From Paracoccaceae bacterium (GTDB lineage Bacteria > Pseudomonadota > Alphaproteobacteria > Rhodobacterales > Rhodobacteraceae): a DNA stretch of 15,527 nucleotides. The position numbers and the translations under genes are program-made. The first letter of the stretch is position 1; every line of letters starts with the position of its first letter. This document shows positions 13,084 through 15,527 of the stretch, piece after piece. The stretch spans positions 1-15,527 of the forward strand of contig SKNG01000138.1 in assembly GCA_007120685.1 (NCBI GenBank), in the 5' to 3' direction. The notes beneath the pieces are model-generated. The model was not told the DNA's origin. It made no database searches and saw nothing but the letters and a program-made list of their open reading frames with translations.

Positions 13084-13647
13084 TCAGCCGTAGAACTGTC
13101 GGATGCCGTTTTCGGTCACCACGGCATCCAGCCGCTGGTCGAATCCGTCGACAGGCAGGGCGGGCCTCTCCTGCGCCGCATAGGCGAAGCCCAGCGCCGT
13201 CACCGGACCGGCCTTGCGCAGCGTGGCCAGCGTGCGGTCATAGAACCCGCCGCCATAGCCCAGCCGGAAGCCGCGCGCATCGAACCCCACCAACGGCACT
13301 ATCAGCACGCGCGGGGTGATCGGCACGGGCTCGGCCGGCACCCGGGCGCCGAACGGGCCTTCCACCATCGGGCAGCCGGGTCTCCAGCGGTGAAAGACCA
13401 GCGCCTGGCCGGGGCCGGTGATCACCGGCACGCCCACCGGCCCGTCATGCGCGGCCATCACCGGCAGCGGGTCGATCTCGGTGCGGATTGGCATGTAGCC
13501 GGCCAGCGGCGCGCCCTTGAAGCCAACCAGCGCCGCGCGCAGATGCGCCTGCGCCGCCGCATCAAGCCCCGTGCCATGCGCCGCCTTGCGCGCGGTCAGC
13601 GCCAGGCGCCGGGCGTCAGATTTCTGTGTGTTGCTGTCCTGTGACAT
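13084..13647 (-). CDS. 5-formyltetrahydrofolate cyclo-ligase
   Basis: A 187-residue 5-FCL (MTHFS) family enzyme (YgfA-like), which uses ATP to convert 5-formyl-THF to 5,10-methenyl-THF and so returns folate to the one-carbon pool. Diagnostic segments are YMPIRTEIDPLP (51-62), the family hallmark VPLVGFDARGFRLGYGGGFY (117-136, then DR), which forms the nucleotide/folate site, and ALGFAYAAQE (151-160). The frame is open upstream to 13851, but ATG 13647 has GGGAGCGAGGG just before it and gives the family N-terminus. It is divergent from guanine deaminase, with 109 bases between the starts, and is followed by two terminators. Confidence 0.93.
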   Translation of the reverse strand: MSQDSNTQKSDARRLALTARKAAHGTGLDAAAQAHLRAALVGFKGAPLAGYMPIRTEIDPLPVMAAHDGPVGVPVITGPGQALVFHRWRPGCPMVEGPFGARVPAEPVPITPRVLIVPLVGFDARGFRLGYGGGFYDRTLATLRKAGPVTALGFAYAAQERPALPVDGFDQRLDAVVTENGIRQFYG

Positions 13648-13691
13648 GGCCCTCGCTCCCTTGCTGCCGGCGCGCCCCGGCCGGTGGGTGC

Positions 13692-13720
13692 TTGTTAAGC
13701 GCTGGCAGCCCGGTGATAAA
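13692..13720 (+). promoter_or_regulatory. Candidate promoter of guanine deaminase gene
   Basis: TTGTTA (13692-13697) and GATAAA (13715-13720) are separated by 17 bases, each matching sigma70 consensus at 4 of 6. The start would be at about 13727, giving a leader of about 30 bases before ATG 13757. It lies in the short divergent region shared with the 5-FCL gene. Confidence 0.45.
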
Positions 13721-13756
13721 GGCGGCGCTGCCGGGCGGGCGGAAAGGATGGTGCGG

Positions 13757-15064
13757 ATGCAGGATGAACCGTCAAGGCTGCTGGTCGGGCAGGTGCTGAG
13801 CTTTGCCGGCGATCCCTTCGCCGAGGGGCCGGTGGCGGCGCGCCATCTCACACAAGGGGCTGTGCTGGTGCAGGACGGCCGGATTGCCGCGCTGGGCGAT
13901 GCGGCGGCGCTGAAGGCCGCCCATCCGGGGGCCGAGGTGCATGATTACGGCGACGCGCTGATCTCGGCCGGTTTCGTGGATGCGCATATCCATTACCCGC
14001 AGACCGGGATCATCGCCAGTTGGGGCAAGCGGCTGATCGACTGGCTGAATACCTATACCTTCCCCGAGGAGGCGCGCTTTGGCGACGCAGCCCATGCGTG
14101 CGCCGTGGCCGAGACCTGCCTGGACCTGATGCTCGCGCATGGCACGACCACGGTTTGCAGCTATGCCACCATTCACCCCGAAAGCGTTGATGCCTTCTTC
14201 GCCGCCGCGCTGGCGCGGGGGATGCGGGCCTTCGCGGGCAAGACCTGCATGGACCGCAACGCACCCGATGACCTGCGCGACACCGCGCAGGCCGCCTATG
14301 ACGACTCGAAGGCGCTGATTGCCCGTTGGCAGGGGGTGGGGCGGCTGGAATACGTGATCACCCCGCGTTTCGCGCCGACCTCGACGCCGGCGCAACTGTC
14401 GGCGCTGGGCGCGTTATGGGCCGAGCACCCCGATCTGCTGATGCAGACCCATCTGAGCGAACAGGTCGAGGAGATCGCCTGGGTCCAGAGCCTGTTCCCG
14501 CAGGCGCGGGATTATCTGGATGTGTATGAGGCGCATGGGCTGCTGGGGCCGGGGGCGGTATTCGGCCATGGCATCCATCTGAGCGCGCGCGAACGGGCGC
14601 GGCTGCGCGAGGTCGGCGCGGCGCTGGTGCATTGTCCGACCTCGAACGCCTTTATCGGCTCGGGGCTCTTTGATCTGGCCGGGCTGAAGGGCGAGGGGCA
14701 GCGCGTGGGACTGGCGACCGATATCGGCGGGGGTTCGTCGTTTTCGATGCTGAGGACGATGGCGGCGGCCTATGAGGTGGCGCAGTTGCGGGGGGTGGCG
14801 GTGCATCCGGCGCAGTTGTGGTGGCTGGCGACGGCGGGCTCGGCCTCGGCGTTGGGGCTGGGGGGTCAGGTGGGCAATCTGGCAGAGGGGATGGAGGCCG
14901 ATCTGGTGGTGATCGATCTGGCTTCGACCCCGGCGATTGGCCAGCGGGCGGCGCGGGCGGGGGACTTGTGGGAGGCGCTGTTTCCGACGATCATGATGGG
15001 CGACGAGCGCGCGGTGGTGGAGACCTGGGTGGCGGGGCGGCCGATCCACCGGCGGGCAGGGTGA
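13757..15064 (+). CDS. guaD: Guanine deaminase
   Basis: A 435-residue amidohydrolase that converts guanine to xanthine and ammonia in purine salvage and catabolism. The metal-binding set is complete: DAHIHYPQ with His77 and His79, QTHLSE with His232 and Glu235, GHGIHL with His271, and ATDIGGG with Asp322. The context SAGFVDAHIHYPQTGIIASW, the YTFPEEARF stretch (100-108) and VHCPTSNAFIGSGLF (291-305) single out guanine deaminase within the family. ATG 13757 is preferred: AAGGA lies about 8 bases upstream, while ATG 13748 is too close to it. The frame stays open to 13517, but that part runs antisense through the 5-FCL gene. No xanthine dehydrogenase gene is visible in the window. Confidence 0.95.
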   Translation: MQDEPSRLLVGQVLSFAGDPFAEGPVAARHLTQGAVLVQDGRIAALGDAAALKAAHPGAEVHDYGDALISAGFVDAHIHYPQTGIIASWGKRLIDWLNTYTFPEEARFGDAAHACAVAETCLDLMLAHGTTTVCSYATIHPESVDAFFAAALARGMRAFAGKTCMDRNAPDDLRDTAQAAYDDSKALIARWQGVGRLEYVITPRFAPTSTPAQLSALGALWAEHPDLLMQTHLSEQVEEIAWVQSLFPQARDYLDVYEAHGLLGPGAVFGHGIHLSARERARLREVGAALVHCPTSNAFIGSGLFDLAGLKGEGQRVGLATDIGGGSSFSMLRTMAAAYEVAQLRGVAVHPAQLWWLATAGSASALGLGGQVGNLAEGMEADLVVIDLASTPAIGQRAARAGDLWEALFPTIMMGDERAVVETWVAGRPIHRRAG

Positions 15065-15068
15065 GCGG

Positions 15069-15101
15069 GGGGCAGCGCCCCAGCGCGGTGCAGGCGCTGG
15101 G
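15069..15101 (+). other. GC-rich competing hairpins after guaD
   Basis: GGGGC-AGC-GCCCC (15069-15081) directly follows the guaD stop and overlaps a second possible 8-bp stem, CCCAGCGC (15079-15086) with GCGCTGGG (15094-15101). There is no T-run. They could form a weak terminator or mRNA 3' stabiliser. The first is a shortened version of the hairpin at 1698-1714. I see nothing else in 15102-15278. Confidence 0.35.
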
Positions 15102-15278
15102 TCATCGCCGCCGCCAGCGCGCCCTCTATCGGCTCATGCGCTCTCTCATTGAATGCTTCAGCCGGAAACGGCAACACGCCGGTGCAAGGGGCGGCGCGAT
15201 TCCGCGTGGTATCGTTCCTGCGCCGATCACGCTGCCTTGCTTGCGCGCGTTTGCTTTCGCGGCTGGCCCGAGCCGGTT

Positions 15279-15527
15279 TCAGTCTTCGGCCAGATAGTCG
15301 TGGATCACCTCGCCCGGCCCATGCGAGAAATCCAGCCGTGCGAAGCTGCCACCAGTCAGCGCGAGCGGGCGCAGCAGGTGCAGCGGGTCGGCGGTAGACA
15401 TGGCATCGAAGCTCAGCGAGGGGCGGCCGGTGAAGATCATGGCCGAGCCATCGGCGGCGCGATGCGGCGTGGCGTGGCCTTCCAGCCGGACCAGCTGCGC
15501 CAGCGCGGGGCGTTCGTTGGCGGCATC
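15279..15527 (-). CDS. 3' end of an unrecognised protein (partial)
   Basis: The minus frame is open from the window edge to a TGA at 15281-15279, giving the last 82 residues. Visible stretches include ALAQLVRLEGHATPHRAADG, SAMIFTGRPSLSFDAM, LLRPLALTGGSFARLDF and the acidic end VIHDYLAED. Third-position GC is high, as expected for a real gene here, and it converges on guaD. There is no signal peptide or motif in the part seen, and I do not recognise the family. Confidence 0.6.
   Translation of the reverse strand, partial: DAANERPALAQLVRLEGHATPHRAADGSAMIFTGRPSLSFDAMSTADPLHLLRPLALTGGSFARLDFSHGPGEVIHDYLAED

Noticed and set aside
12146..13093. 315-codon plus frame across fbaB and the terminators
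   Set aside because: It runs antisense through the aldolase and both terminator hairpins, and its Arg/His-rich translation has no recognisable domain.
12866..13756. 6S RNA near the 5-FCL gene
   Set aside because: ssrS often neighbours this gene, but the upstream gap is only 109 bases and holds the guaD promoter. The downstream gap shows two terminator hairpins, not the long rod with a central bubble.
13648..13756. Purine riboswitch before guanine deaminase
   Set aside because: The leader predicted from the candidate promoter is only about 30 bases, too short for a purine aptamer, and the conserved junction sequences are not seen.
1..15527. Mobile elements, phage genes, toxin-antitoxin or defence systems, CRISPR
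   Set aside because: No transposase, integrase, terminal inverted repeats, regularly spaced repeats or toxin-like pairs were seen; the window reads as core chromosome.

Overview
The window is GC-rich (roughly two-thirds G+C by eye), and its gene families point to an alphaproteobacterium, most likely a member of the Rhodobacteraceae (Paracoccus/Rhodobacter-like). Signs of this are a two-repeat dCTP deaminase, a SUV3-type RNA helicase, an HslR-like S4 protein, FdxA next to CarD, a DhnA-type class I aldolase, and an intergenic element carrying CCCGGGATATTTG on its minus strand. It reads as ordinary chromosomal core sequence: no phage genes, transposases, CRISPR arrays or defence islands were found, and I see no clearly new multi-gene system.

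Layout. 1-232: 3' end of an unrecognised gene (+). 357-434: tRNA-Pro(GGG) with its own promoter and a strong terminator. 510-1616: dCTP deaminase (+). 1655-1715: Rhodobacteraceae-type intergenic repeat with two hairpins. 1723-3073: minus-strand pair of an SCP2-domain protein followed by an alpha/beta hydrolase. 3260-8194: plus-strand run of an exported TPR protein, a 1054-residue SUV3-like helicase, an ABM-domain protein, an S4-domain protein and 7Fe ferredoxin FdxA. 8195-8467: carD leader with candidate promoters and a possible 35-codon ORF. 8468-8977: CarD/CdnL regulator closed by a textbook terminator. 9074-9664: membrane-anchored DUF2726 protein. 9757-11541: yebC, yjbQ and a 3-methyladenine DNA glycosylase behind a good sigma70-like promoter. 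11525-12865 (-): class I fructose-bisphosphate aldolase followed by a small four-helix membrane protein. 12973-13072: two look-alike terminators. 13084-13647 (-): 5-formyltetrahydrofolate cyclo-ligase. 13757-15064 (+): guanine deaminase. 15279-15527 (-): 3' end of an unrecognised gene.

Themes. Several genes handle nucleotides and one-carbon units (dCTP deaminase, guanine deaminase, 5-FCL, YjbQ). Several handle RNA or transcription (SUV3-like helicase, S4 protein, CarD, YebC). The helicase-ABM-S4 genes are packed as an operon, with 5 bases between the first two and an 8-base overlap between the second and third. YebC-YjbQ share one base at a TGATG junction. The least described items are the 4-TM protein behind the aldolase, the membrane-tethered DUF2726 protein, the peptide ORF in the carD leader, and the repeat-bearing tail of the helicase.
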